NCBI RefSeq assembly: GCF_019263585.2
Contig: NZ_JADQDF010000001.1
Coordinates: 6,144,501 to 6,208,500, forward strand
From: Pseudonocardia oceani
GTDB lineage: Bacteria > Actinomycetota > Actinomycetes > Mycobacteriales > Pseudonocardiaceae
Reading direction: 5' to 3'
Length of the DNA stretch: 64,000 nucleotides
Below are positions 18,495-27,199 of the stretch, piece after piece. The number at the start of each line of letters is the position of its first letter. Positions within the stretch are counted from its first letter, which is position 1. The translations under genes were made by a program, and so were the position numbers. The notes below the pieces were generated by a model. That model saw nothing but the letters and a program-made list of their open reading frames with translations, was not told the origin of the DNA and did no database searches.

Positions 18495-18590
18495 GCTTCG
18501 GACCGTCGATCTTTCGTTGACCTGCAGAAACTGGCCGGAACACTCGCATGGCCGCCGTCCCGCGCGCGTTCCCGTCTGCCGCGAGGGTTT

Positions 18591-18628
18591 CCTGCTCCCG
18601 CGAGGCCCCCGAGGCTCGCGGGAGCAGG
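18591..18628. terminator. Strong hairpin at the end of the 18.6-kb gene
   Basis: CCTGCTCCCGCGAG (18591-18604) and CTCGCGGGAGCAGG (18615-18628) are exact 14-base complements with a 10-base loop, directly beyond the stop of the minus-strand gene ending at 18630. Confidence 0.8.
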
Positions 18629-18629
18629 T

Positions 18630-19496
18630 TCAGCGCGCGGGAAGGGCGGGGCAGGCGGCCGTGACCGCGTCGCACACGGCGATCAGCCGCCGGCGCAGGG
18701 GAGCGGCCCGGTCGGCGAACCCGGCCTGGGCGCGGGCGTACTCGGCGCGGCCGGCCGGCGTCTCGATGCGGACGGGCGGGTAGCCGAGGTCCGCGAGGTC
18801 GTACGGGCTCGCCCGCATGTCGAGCTCGCGGACGTCGACGGCGAGCGCGAAGCAGTCGGCCAGCAGGTCCGACGGTGTGGCGGGGGAGAGCTTGTAGGCC
18901 CACTTGTAGAGGTCCATGGTCGCGTGCAGGCAGCCGGGCTGCTCGTTCGCGACCTGGTCCTCGCGGGTCGGGGTCAGGGCGTTGCGGGGGCGGGAGGCGT
19001 CGGCGAAGAAGCGGAACGCGTCGTGGTGGGTGCAGTGCACGGGCAGCGACTCGACCACGGCGTCGGTGCCGGCCGGCCCCAGCCGCAGCGGCACGGCGCC
19101 GTGGCGGGGCGCGTCGGTGCGGTACACCATCGCCCACTCGTGCAGGCCGAAGCAGCCCAGGCGGGCGGGGCGGGAGGCGGTGGCGTCGAGCAGGGCGCGG
19201 ACGAACTCCGTGGTGCCGCGCAGCCGACCGGGCAGCGCCGACGGGTCGAGGTGCACGGCGTCGCCGTCGCGGACCCACCCGGGGCGCTCCTGCCCGCCGC
19301 GCAGGGCGACGCCCAGCCCGGGCTCCCACTGCTCGAGCCGCGCGGGACGCAGCGAGTAGTAGGTGAACAGGAAGTCCAGGACGGGGTGCGCCTCACCGCG
19401 GCGGCGCCGCTCGCGGTGCGGGCCGGTCCAGGTGCCGACCCGGGCACGATGCGCGGCGGCCAGCCCGCGCCACGTCCGTTCGTCGAGGACCCGCAC
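18630..19496 (-). CDS. Conserved actinobacterial protein, annotated elsewhere as 3-methyladenine DNA glycosylase
   Basis: This is a 288-residue protein with marked motifs: RRGEAHPVLDFLFTYYSLRP (~33-52), CFGLHEWAMVYRTD (~123-136), HCTHHDAFRFFADASRPRN (~165-183) and MDLYKWAYKLSP (~205-216). From memory, close relatives carry the name 3-methyladenine DNA glycosylase, but I see neither the AlkA helix-hairpin-helix nor a Tag zinc site, so the enzymatic claim rests on that name only. The conserved histidines could bind metal. GTG 19496 has TAGCGT seven bases upstream. Confidence 0.6.
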   Translation of the reverse strand: MRVLDERTWRGLAAAHRARVGTWTGPHRERRRRGEAHPVLDFLFTYYSLRPARLEQWEPGLGVALRGGQERPGWVRDGDAVHLDPSALPGRLRGTTEFVRALLDATASRPARLGCFGLHEWAMVYRTDAPRHGAVPLRLGPAGTDAVVESLPVHCTHHDAFRFFADASRPRNALTPTREDQVANEQPGCLHATMDLYKWAYKLSPATPSDLLADCFALAVDVRELDMRASPYDLADLGYPPVRIETPAGRAEYARAQAGFADRAAPLRRRLIAVCDAVTAACPALPAR

Positions 19497-19529
19497 CGCG
19501 ACGACGCTACCGGGGCCAGGATGGCGCGC

Positions 19530-20023
19530 TGGATGCAGCGGCCTGTTCGACGCCGCCGCGACCGGCCCGGCCACCAGCGCCGAGCTGGCCGGGCGGGCCG
19601 GGCTCGACGGGCGGTTCGTGCTGCCCGAGGCGCGCGCTGTTCCTGTGCGGGCCGCGCGCCACGAACATCGGCCCGTCGGCGGGACTGCTGCAGCGGCTCG
19701 ACGCGGTGTCGCCGCAGCTCGAGCGCTGCTTCCGCGACGGCGATGGCCTCGCGAACGTCGCGCTCGTCGTCGCCGACGCGGTGGACCTCGCCCCGGAGCG
19801 GGCCGACGACGTAGTCATCACCGCCGTCGACGCGATCCACGAGCAGCAGCGGCCCGAGGACGTGCTGCGCGCGACCCGCGACGCGCTGGCCCCGGGCGGC
19901 GTGTTCGTCATGGTCGACACGAACTTCGCCGCCGGCGTCGGCCGGCAACCTCGACCACCCGTTCGCGCCGATGGCGATCGCGCGCCCCGCCCGCAGAACG
20001 TGATCTACGTGGGCCGGACCTGA
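19530..20023 (+). pseudogene. Degraded SAM-dependent methyltransferase
   Basis: Fragments in different frames line up with one methyltransferase family. The first is GLFDAAATGPATSAELAGRA (N-terminal winged helix, ~19537-19600). Next, ANVALVVADAVDLA then VDAIHEQQRPEDVLRATRDA and LAPGGVFVMVD (~19750-19925) cover the post-SAM strands. Last, QNVIYVGRT is the C-terminus. The glycine-rich SAM motif I is missing and at least two frameshifts separate the pieces. The 3' end overlaps the convergent CNNM gene by 19 bases. Confidence 0.6.
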
Positions 20024-21066
20024 CCGTCGGGGGCGTGGGTGGCGTCGCGGACGTCGCCCACGTACCGCTCGATGAGGTCCTCCATCGTCACCAGGCCGAC
20101 CGTGGAGCCGCCCGGCCCGACGGCCCGGCCCAGGTGGGCGCGGTGGCGCCGCAGCACGGCCAGCGCGTCGTCCAGCCGCGCCCCGACCGGCACCTCGGGC
20201 AGCGCCCGGATCCGGGCGGGCGGCACGGCCGCGTCCTCGTCGTCGGCGAGGTCGAGGATGTCCTTGACGTGCAGGTAGCCGGTGAGCCGGCCGTCGGTGG
20301 CGCGCAGCGGGAACCGGGAGTAGCCGGTGCGGGCCACCTCGCGGGCGACGTCGCCGACGACCGGGCGCGGGCCCAGCGTCACCAGGTCGCCGGTGGCGAT
20401 GACGACATCGGCCACGGTGGCCTGGGCCGAGCGCAGCGTGCGGGCGAGGCGGCTGGTCTCCTCGTCGTCGAGCAGGCCCTCGCGGCGCGACTCGGTGATG
20501 AGGTCGGCCAGCTCGCCGGAGGTGAAAGCGGCCTCCAGCTCGTCGCGCGGCTCGACCCCGACCAGGCGCAGGACCCCGTTGGCGAGGAAGTTGAAGAACG
20601 CGATCAGCGGGCGGGCCGCGGTGGTGAACACCAGGAACGGCGGCACCAGGACGATCGCGGCGGCCTCGGGCCCGGCGATGGCGATGTTCTTGGGCACCAT
20701 CTCGCCCAGCACCATGTGCGCGACCACGACGACGGCCAGCGACACCGCGAACGCGATCGGGTGCAGCACCGCCTCGGGCAGCCCGACGAGTGCGAGCGGC
20801 GCCTCGATGAGGTGCGCCACCGCGGGCTCGCCGAGGCGGCCCAGCAGCAGCGAGCAGATCGTGATGCCCAGCTGGGAGGCGGCGAGCATCCGGGACAGGT
20901 CGGCGTGCGCGCGCAGCACGACGCCCGCGGCCGCCTGGCCGGAGTCGGCCATCGACTCCAGGCGGTCGCGCCGGGCGGAGACCAGCGCGAACTCCGCGCC
21001 GACGAAGAACGCGTTGCCGGCCAGCAGCAGCACGGCCGCGACCAGGGCGAGGACGTCGCTACCCAC
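20005..21066 (-). CDS. CNNM/CorC-type membrane protein with CBS pair
   Basis: This 353-residue protein has an N-terminal DUF21 (CNNM) domain with three to four membrane helices (LALVAAVLLLAGNAFFVGAE; LGEMVPKNIAIAGPEA) and a C-terminal CBS pair (~200-335, ending VGLVTMEDLIERYVGDV). Relatives affect Mg2+/Co2+ efflux; some are mislabelled hemolysins. Unlike its partner it lacks the final CorC_HlyC domain. Its start overlaps the upstream paralogue by 8 bases, so the two are coupled and may form a heteromer. Confidence 0.85.
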   Translation of the reverse strand: MGSDVLALVAAVLLLAGNAFFVGAEFALVSARRDRLESMADSGQAAAGVVLRAHADLSRMLAASQLGITICSLLLGRLGEPAVAHLIEAPLALVGLPEAVLHPIAFAVSLAVVVVAHMVLGEMVPKNIAIAGPEAAAIVLVPPFLVFTTAARPLIAFFNFLANGVLRLVGVEPRDELEAAFTSGELADLITESRREGLLDDEETSRLARTLRSAQATVADVVIATGDLVTLGPRPVVGDVAREVARTGYSRFPLRATDGRLTGYLHVKDILDLADDEDAAVPPARIRALPEVPVGARLDDALAVLRRHRAHLGRAVGPGGSTVGLVTMEDLIERYVGDVRDATHAPDGQVRPT

Positions 21067-22399
21067 GGACGGCCTCCTCGGGGAGCGGGTGGGACGACTC
21101 GGGCGGCGGCGGGTGCATCCGCAGCTCGGCGACCCGGTTGCGGTCGCGGCGGGTCACGGTGAACCGCCGCCCGGCGACGACGAGCTCGTCGCCGACGTCG
21201 GGCAGTCGCCCGAGCTGGGCCAGCACCAGCCCGGCGAGCGTCTCGTAGGGGCCGTCGGGCATCGCGAACCCGGTGGCGTCGGCCACCTCGTCGGCGCGCA
21301 GCAGCCCGGACACGAGCCAGCCGCCGTCGACGAGGGACTGGACGCGGTCGCGCTCGCCGCTGTCGTGCTCGTCGTGGACGTCGCCGACGATCTCCTCGAT
21401 GAGGTCCTCGAGCGTGACGATGCCGGCCGTGCCGCCGTACTCGTCGACGACCAGCGCCATCTGCAGCCCCGACCCGCGCAGCGAGGTGAGCAGCGCGTCG
21501 CCGTCGAGGGAGCCGGGGACGGTGGGGACGGTCTGCACCAGGTCGCGCACCGGGGCCTGCCGGTCGGGGGCGCCGAACGCCTGCTTGACGTGCACCACCC
21601 CGAGCACGACGTCGGGGTCGCCCGCGTCCACGGGGAACCGGGAGAACCCGGTGCGGCGGGCGAGGGCGACGAGGTCGGAGAGCGTGTCGTCGGCCGAGAG
21701 CGACGCCATCCGCACGCGCGGGGTCATCAGGTCCTCCGCGACGCGGTCGGTGAAGCGCAGGGAGCGGTCGAGCAGGGTGGCCGTGCCGGCGTCGAGAGTG
21801 CCGCTCTCCGCGCTCGACCGCACCAGCGACGACAGCTCGCGCGGCGAGCGCGCCGAGCGCAGCTCCTCCGCGGGCTCCACGCCCAGGCGCCGGACCACGG
21901 CGTTGGCGGCGCTGTTGAGCGCGGTGATCAGCCAGCGGAAGGCGTGGGCGAAGGCGCTCTGCAGCCACACCACGTTGCGCGCGGTGCGCAGGGGGTTGGC
22001 GATCGCCAGGTTCTTGGGGACGAGCTCGCCGAACACCATCGACAGGGTGGTCGCGACCAGCAGCGACAGGATCGTCGCCGTGGTGGCGGCGGCCGTCTCG
22101 GCCAGCCCGACGGCGTCGAGCGCGGGCCGGAACAGCGACGCGATCGCGGGCTCGGCGATGTAGCCGGTGACCAGCGTGGTGACGGTGATGAGCAGCTGGC
22201 TGCCCGAGAGCTGGAACGACAGGTCGCGGTGGGCGCGCTGCACGGTGCGGGCGCGGGCGTCGTCGACCTCGGCGACGTGCGCGTCGACCTGGCTGCGCTC
22301 CAGGGCGGTCAGCGAGAACTCCGACGCCACGGCGACGAACGTGCCCATCGTCAGCACGGCCACGCCGACGAGGCCCAGGACGGAGAGCAGGACCGTCAT
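21059..22399 (-). CDS. CNNM/CorC-type membrane protein with CBS pair and CorC_HlyC domain
   Basis: This 446-residue protein starts with a hydrophobic segment at ~3-25, has a DUF21 core with [20 protein letters not shown] repeats at ~215-340 ([20 protein letters not shown] is the classic end), and a C-terminal CorC_HlyC domain (~355-430). It is predicted to take part in divalent-cation transport in the plasma membrane. It is first of a two-gene unit with the shorter paralogue. The C-terminal 15 residues are proline-rich. Confidence 0.87.
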   Translation of the reverse strand: MTVLLSVLGLVGVAVLTMGTFVAVASEFSLTALERSQVDAHVAEVDDARARTVQRAHRDLSFQLSGSQLLITVTTLVTGYIAEPAIASLFRPALDAVGLAETAAATTATILSLLVATTLSMVFGELVPKNLAIANPLRTARNVVWLQSAFAHAFRWLITALNSAANAVVRRLGVEPAEELRSARSPRELSSLVRSSAESGTLDAGTATLLDRSLRFTDRVAEDLMTPRVRMASLSADDTLSDLVALARRTGFSRFPVDAGDPDVVLGVVHVKQAFGAPDRQAPVRDLVQTVPTVPGSLDGDALLTSLRGSGLQMALVVDEYGGTAGIVTLEDLIEEIVGDVHDEHDSGERDRVQSLVDGGWLVSGLLRADEVADATGFAMPDGPYETLAGLVLAQLGRLPDVGDELVVAGRRFTVTRRDRNRVAELRMHPPPPESSHPLPEEAVRG

Positions 22400-22516
22400 G
22401 GGCGCACGGCCGTCGTGCGGCGGAGGGGCAGGGTGGTGCAGCCCGGCTCGGCCGGGCGTGCGGTGCGCACGGACGAACTCCTCGGTGCTCGGTCGCGGCC
22501 AGTGTAGGCGCGGACC

Positions 22517-23083
22517 TCAGACGCGGCTGACCGCGACGCCGTCCGCGCCCCGCACGACCGCCAGCCGCCGCGTCTCCTCCTCGATGCCGTCGGGTGCCTC
22601 GCCCTGCACGGTCACCTCGAGGCGCCTCCCGCGCTGCTTCGCGCGCCACAGCCCCACCACGTCGACGCCCGACAGCACGACGCCGGGCCCGCCGAGCGCG
22701 GTCCAGATGCGCTTGCGCAGCGCCGGGTCGGGCACGACGACCTCGCGGTCGCGGGCCTGCAGCCACGGGTCCGACGGCGGCAGCAGCCGCACGACCGGCG
22801 CCGGCACCGCCGCCCGGACCTCCTCCAGCACGTCGGGCTCGACCGCCGCGACGCGGCCGTCGACGGTGACGGGCACGAGGTCGGCGGGTGCGTCGGGGCG
22901 CAGCGCGGTGCGGGTCGTGCCGAGGACGGCGGCCAGGTCGGCGGGGGATGCGGTGGAGGAGAAGCGCAGGGGTGTCCTGCACGCCGAGGTCGAGCAGCGC
23001 GACGGCCCGGGCGAGGCCGCCCGGTCGACGAGGTCGTGCCGGTGCAGCCGGTGGGCGAGCACCTGCTCACGGGTCAGCTCCAT
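22517..23083 (-). pseudogene. Degraded winged-helix DNA-binding-domain protein
   Basis: The start [20 protein letters not shown] is the typical N-terminus of a ~350-residue family, but only ~188 codons remain. Right after it the reading frame shifts: the expected [15 protein letters not shown] is encoded in another frame. The original frame resumes downstream with ~150 residues missing, ending with the normal C-terminal part ([35 protein letters not shown]). The family (AlkX/YcaQ-like winged helix) has members linked to DNA repair. CAGGAT six bases before the ATG looks like an intact promoter. Confidence 0.65.
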
Positions 23084-23174
23084 GCGCCCATCCTGCCCAG
23101 CGGGTCCGACAGCGGATGAGCCGCACGTCACCCCCGCCTGCCACGGGGCCCGCCGCGATCTAGGTTGTCGGGTC

Positions 23175-24131
23175 ATGAACGGACGCAGCGTGGCGCGCGA
23201 GACGTCCTCGCCGTTCGTCGACTTCGACCGGGCCTCGTGGGCGAAGCTCGGCGAGGCGACGCCGCTGCCGCTGACGGCCGCCGAGCTCGACACGGTCCGC
23301 AGCCTCGGTGACGAGGTCGACCTCGACGAGGTCCGCGAGGTCTACCTGCCGCTCTCGCGCCTGCTGACCCTGCACGTGCAGGAGGGCGGGCGCCTCTACC
23401 GCGCCTACCGCACGTTCCTGGGGGCGCAGAGCGTCCGCACGCCGTTCGTCATCGGGGTGGCGGGCTCGGTGTCGGTGGGCAAGTCGACGACCGCGCGTCT
23501 GCTCAAGCTGCTGCTCGCGCGCTGGCCCCAGCACCCGCGCGTGGAGCTCGTCACGACCGACGGGTTCCTGCACCCCAACGCCGAGCTCGACCGCCGCGGC
23601 CTCATGGCCCGCAAGGGCTTCCCGGAGAGCTACGACCGCCGCGCGCTGCTGCGGTTCGTCACCGAGGTCAAGGCCGGGCGCGCCGAGGTGACCGCCCCGG
23701 TCTACTCCCACCTCGTCTACGACATCGTCGGCGGCGAGAAGCTCACGGTGCACCGGCCCGACATCCTGCTGCTGGAGGGCCTCAACGTGCTGGCCCCCGC
23801 GTCGTCGCTGCCCGGGCGGGCGGCGCTGGCCGTCAGCGACTTCATCGACTTCTCCGTCTACGTCGACGCCGCCACCGACGACATCCGCCGCTGGTACGTC
23901 GACCGCTTCCTGCGGCTGCGCGAGACGGCGTTCCGCGACCCCGAGTCCTACTTCCGCCGCTACGCCGCGCTCGACGAGGCCGGGGCCGTCGCGCGGGCGG
24001 AGACGATCTGGGCGGAGATCAACGGGCCCAACCTGGAGCACAACATCCTGCCCACCCGCGGACGCGCCAGCCTGGTGCTGCGCAAGGGCGCCGACCACAG
24101 CGTCACCGGGGTGCGACTGCGGAAGGTCTGA
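23175..24131 (+). CDS. coaA: Type I pantothenate kinase
   Basis: This 318-residue enzyme catalyses the first step of coenzyme A synthesis, phosphorylation of pantothenate. The P-loop is [12 protein letters not shown] (94-105). [14 protein letters not shown] at the N-terminus, [19 protein letters not shown] and [16 protein letters not shown] are diagnostic of CoaA, and [19 protein letters not shown] closes the protein. It is usually feedback-inhibited by CoA. The ATG lies eight bases after TAGGTT, consistent with leaderless expression. Confidence 0.95.
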   Translation: MNGRSVARETSSPFVDFDRASWAKLGEATPLPLTAAELDTVRSLGDEVDLDEVREVYLPLSRLLTLHVQEGGRLYRAYRTFLGAQSVRTPFVIGVAGSVSVGKSTTARLLKLLLARWPQHPRVELVTTDGFLHPNAELDRRGLMARKGFPESYDRRALLRFVTEVKAGRAEVTAPVYSHLVYDIVGGEKLTVHRPDILLLEGLNVLAPASSLPGRAALAVSDFIDFSVYVDAATDDIRRWYVDRFLRLRETAFRDPESYFRRYAALDEAGAVARAETIWAEINGPNLEHNILPTRGRASLVLRKGADHSVTGVRLRKV

Positions 24132-24148
24132 GCTGGCACGATGCCGGG

Positions 24149-24631
24149 ATGGACGCCCGTTCTGACCGGACCGACACCACTGTGCTCGAGGAGGACCTCG
24201 ACGGCGACAGCGAGCTCACCGAGCTCGCCGCCCACCTGCGCCTGGCCGTCGGCCGGCTGCACCGCCGCATCCGGATCGACGGGCGCGAGTCCATCCCGCC
24301 GCTGCAGCTCTCGGCGCTGGTCACGGTCGAGACGGCCGGGCCGCTGCGGCTCTCCGAGCTCGCGCGCCGCGAGGCCGTCACCGCCCCCACGATGAGCCGC
24401 GTGCTCTCCGCCCTCGACGAGCAGGGCCTGGTCGTGCGCGCCCCGGATCCGCAGGACGCCCGCGGGGTGCTCATCACGCTCTCGGCGCTGGGCGCCACGA
24501 AGCTCAACGAGGTGCGCACGACCCGCACCGCGCTCGTCGCCCGCCGCCTCGCCCGCCTCGACGGGGCCCAGCGCAGCGCCCTGGCCGCGGCCCTGCCGGC
24601 GCTGGAGGCGCTGCTGGTGGACGACGAGTAG
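24149..24631 (+). CDS. MarR-family regulator
   Basis: This 160-residue winged-helix protein has a recognition helix in VTAPTMSRVLSALDEQGLVV and the wing RAPDPQDARGVLITLSALGA (~85-115). A 30-residue acidic N-terminal arm precedes the first helix. It starts 17 bases after coaA and probably shares some transcription with it. Its targets and ligand are unknown. It ends two bases before the convergent DUF427 gene. Confidence 0.85.
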   Translation: MDARSDRTDTTVLEEDLDGDSELTELAAHLRLAVGRLHRRIRIDGRESIPPLQLSALVTVETAGPLRLSELARREAVTAPTMSRVLSALDEQGLVVRAPDPQDARGVLITLSALGATKLNEVRTTRTALVARRLARLDGAQRSALAAALPALEALLVDDE

Positions 24632-24633
24632 TC

Positions 24634-25431
24634 CTAGATCTCTGCGCCGTCCACCACGGTGCGCAGGTCGTCGTGCAGGAAGCTGTGGTGCCCGGCGATG
24701 CGCGCCGACTCCGGCAGCGGGTCCGGGTAGCCCCAGGCGGCGTCGGTGAGGACGCGCCCGTCGGCCAGGTGCACGTCCCAGTAGCTCGACTCGCCCTTGT
24801 AGGGGCAGCGCAGGTGCGTGTCCGACCGCTCCAGCCGCGCGCGGACGTCGCCGGGGGCGAGGTACCAGCGGGTGGGCAGCCCGGTCTCGTCCAGGCGCAG
24901 CGGCGCGTGCGACTCCGCCACCAGCTCGTCGCCCGCGAAGACCTGCACGTGCCGGCTCGTCGGGCGGACGTCGATGCGGGTGAACGGGTCGGTGAGGTGG
25001 CCGAACACCTGCTCGTCCTCGTCGTACCAGGCGTCGGCGGCCTCCCAGTAGAGCGACGACAGGCCGGTGAGCCAGGGCGCGCCGGGCACCGGCTCGGGGT
25101 ACGTCCACAGCGCGTCGGGCACCTCGCGGTCGCCGATCCGCAGCGTGCGGTAGGTGGCGTCACCCTTGAACGGGCAGTGCGTGGCTAGCTCCGACGGCAC
25201 GAACGCCGATGTGTCGAGGTCGGCCTCGGGCACGTAGAGCCGGGGGAGCAGCGCGGTCTCGTGCAGCAGGACCCCGGCGACGGTGTCGAGCACGGTCCGA
25301 CCGGCGAACTCGGCGCGCACCCGGCGCGGGAACGGGTGCATCAGCAGTTTGTGCGCGGGCCCGTCGATCGCGTAGTTGACGGTCTGCGGGGCGCGGGGGG
25401 ACAACGGTCCGGCGGAGCGGGTGAGACCCAT
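24634..25431 (-). CDS. Tandem DUF427 domain protein
   Basis: This 265-residue protein contains two DUF427 domains, each with the mark of the family: THCPFKGDATYRTLRI in the first half, and HLRCPYKGESSYWDVHL in the second. Each has a WxYPxPxP-like turn (LWTYPEPVPG; AWGYPDPLPE). The domain is small, beta-rich and of unknown function. The ATG at 25431 is chosen because GGGAGGAG lies four bases upstream; an ATG four codons earlier lacks this. Confidence 0.8.
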   Translation of the reverse strand: MGLTRSAGPLSPRAPQTVNYAIDGPAHKLLMHPFPRRVRAEFAGRTVLDTVAGVLLHETALLPRLYVPEADLDTSAFVPSELATHCPFKGDATYRTLRIGDREVPDALWTYPEPVPGAPWLTGLSSLYWEAADAWYDEDEQVFGHLTDPFTRIDVRPTSRHVQVFAGDELVAESHAPLRLDETGLPTRWYLAPGDVRARLERSDTHLRCPYKGESSYWDVHLADGRVLTDAAWGYPDPLPESARIAGHHSFLHDDLRTVVDGAEI

Positions 25432-25510
25432 GACTCCTCCCAACGCCGCACGGGCCCGTGCGCATTCCGACGCCCGGTGATCGCCCCGGAACGCGACCTA
25501 GAATGCGTTC

Positions 25511-25987
25511 GTGCCGTCCGGTCCTGATCGCGTCCCGATCGTCCCCGGCAGCGCCGTCCTGTCCCGCGTCGAGCGCGAGGTCACCGTCCTGCTGCGCCGC
25601 AGCATGGAGGACGTGTGGGCGGCGGGGTACGGCAGCGACCCGGCGGTCGACCGGTTCACCTACTCCGTGCTCGCCCTGCTCGACGAGCACGGACCGCAGG
25701 ACCTCACGACCCTGACCGCGCGGCTCGGGCTCACCAAGGCCACGGCGAGCCGCCGCGTCTCCCGGCTCTCCGGGGCAGGGCTGGTGGAGACCGAGCCGGA
25801 GGGGCGGGCGATGCGCGTGGCGCTGACGCCGGCGGGCGACGCGCAGGTCGCGCGCGTGCGGGGCGGGCGCGCCGCGCGGCTGGGCGAGGTGCTCGCGGGC
25901 TGGTCGACCGAGGACGGCGACACCCTCGCGGCGCTGCTCCACCGACTCAACACCGACCTGGACAGCCACCGTAGGTTGCCCTCATGA
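25511..25987 (+). CDS. MarR-family regulator coupled to an alpha-hydroxy-acid oxidase
   Basis: This 158-residue protein has the MarR winged helix at ~60-125 (TARLGLTKATASRRVSRLSG; GLVETEPEGRAMRVALTPAG). The GTG start lies six bases after TAGAAT. Its stop overlaps the ATG of the FMN oxidase (ATGA), which suggests that it controls that gene in response to a hydroxy acid or related ligand (inference). It shares little with the MarR protein at 24.1 kb beyond the fold. Confidence 0.85.
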   Translation: MPSGPDRVPIVPGSAVLSRVEREVTVLLRRSMEDVWAAGYGSDPAVDRFTYSVLALLDEHGPQDLTTLTARLGLTKATASRRVSRLSGAGLVETEPEGRAMRVALTPAGDAQVARVRGGRAARLGEVLAGWSTEDGDTLAALLHRLNTDLDSHRRLPS

Positions 25988-27159
25988 CGGTCCCGTTCTC
26001 CGCCTACGCCGCCGAGATCTACCTGCGCGGCCTCGGCGACGAGGTACCCCGGTTCCCGACCGACCCCGCGCAGCTCGAGGCCGCGGCGCGCGCCGTGCTG
26101 ACCGACGGGCCCTACGGTTACGTCGCGGGCGGCGCCGGGCAGGGCTCCACGATGCGCGCCAACCGCGCCGCGTTCGACCGGCACGCGTTCGTGCCGCGGA
26201 TGCTGCGCGACACCACCGCCCGCGACTGGTCCACCACCGTCCTGGGCACGGCGATGCCGGCGCCGCTGCTCACCGCGCCGGTCGGCGTCATGTCGATCCT
26301 GCACCCCGACGGCGAGCTCGCCGTGGCGCGCGCCGCCGCGTCGCTGGGCGTGCCGATGGTGCTGTCGACGGCGTCGTCGTTCGCCACGGAGGAGGTCGCG
26401 GAGGCCTCCGGCGACGGGCCCCGCTGGTACCAGCTGTACTGGCCCACAGAGGACGCCGTCACCGTCAGCCTGCTTCACCGCGCCCGCGCCGCCGGCTACA
26501 CCACCCTCGTCGTCACCCTCGACACGTGGACGCTGGGCTGGCGCCCGATGGACCTCGACGGCGCCTACCTGCCGTTCCTGCGCGGCGTCGGCACGGCCAT
26601 CCCGTTCTCCGACCCGGCGTTCCGCGCCGGGCTGGCGAAGGCGCCCGAGGACGACCTGATGGCCGCGGTCGGGCGCTGGGTGCCGATGTTCACCGGCACC
26701 GCGCTGCGCTGGGACCGCCTCGACCTGCTGCGCGAGCACTGGGACGGGCCGATCGTGCTCAAGGGCGTGCAGCACGTCGACGACGCGCTGAACGCGCTCG
26801 AGGCCGGCATGGACGGCATCATCGTGTCCAACCACGGCGGCCGGCAGGTCGACCGCGCGATCGGGGCGCTCGACGCGCTGCCCGGCATCGTCGGCGCCGT
26901 CGACGGGCGGGCGCCGGTGCTGTTCGACTCGGGCATCCGTACGGGCTCCGACGCCGCCGTCGCGCTGGCGCTGGGCGCCGACGCCGTGCTGCTGGGCCGC
27001 CCGATGGCCTACGGGCTGGCCCTGGGCGGCGAGGACGGCGTGCGCCACGTGCTGCGCAGCGTCCTGGCCGAGCTGGACCTCACGCTCGCCCTCGCCGGGT
27101 TCGCCGACCTCGCCTCGCTGCGGGCGGCCTCGGACGCGCTGACCCGCGTGATGCCATAG
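25984..27159 (+). CDS. FMN-dependent alpha-hydroxy-acid oxidase (lactate 2-monooxygenase-like)
   Basis: This 391-residue TIM-barrel flavoenzyme has LLTAPVGVMSILHPDGE for FMN binding, WYQLYWP, VVTLDTWTLGWRP, the catalytic lysine region IVLKGVQHVDDA (K260), and the catalytic histidine H284 in SNHGGRQVD. The FMN phosphate site is FDSGIRTGSDAAVALALGAD. The long region around 180-245 is typical of lactate 2-monooxygenase, which converts lactate to acetate, but lactate oxidase activity is equally possible. It is co-translated with the MarR gene and also has its own TAGGTT six bases upstream. Confidence 0.87.
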   Translation: MTVPFSAYAAEIYLRGLGDEVPRFPTDPAQLEAAARAVLTDGPYGYVAGGAGQGSTMRANRAAFDRHAFVPRMLRDTTARDWSTTVLGTAMPAPLLTAPVGVMSILHPDGELAVARAAASLGVPMVLSTASSFATEEVAEASGDGPRWYQLYWPTEDAVTVSLLHRARAAGYTTLVVTLDTWTLGWRPMDLDGAYLPFLRGVGTAIPFSDPAFRAGLAKAPEDDLMAAVGRWVPMFTGTALRWDRLDLLREHWDGPIVLKGVQHVDDALNALEAGMDGIIVSNHGGRQVDRAIGALDALPGIVGAVDGRAPVLFDSGIRTGSDAAVALALGADAVLLGRPMAYGLALGGEDGVRHVLRSVLAELDLTLALAGFADLASLRAASDALTRVMP

Positions 27160-27199
27160 TGGGAGCGGTCGAGGCGGCGAGCATCTGTGGGAGGACGGC

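Larger units (their letters stand above)
17926..18590. other. Gene-free region between convergent genes, with degenerate repeats
   Basis: No credible gene is seen over ~665 bases; open frames here lack coding character and start signals. The core CACCATCC-GCC-TTGATCG-CG occurs at ~17990 and ~18240, and inverted at ~18131-18160. The rest is slightly richer in A and T than its surroundings, especially near 18460-18530. It may be a decayed mobile or palindromic element. Confidence 0.5.
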
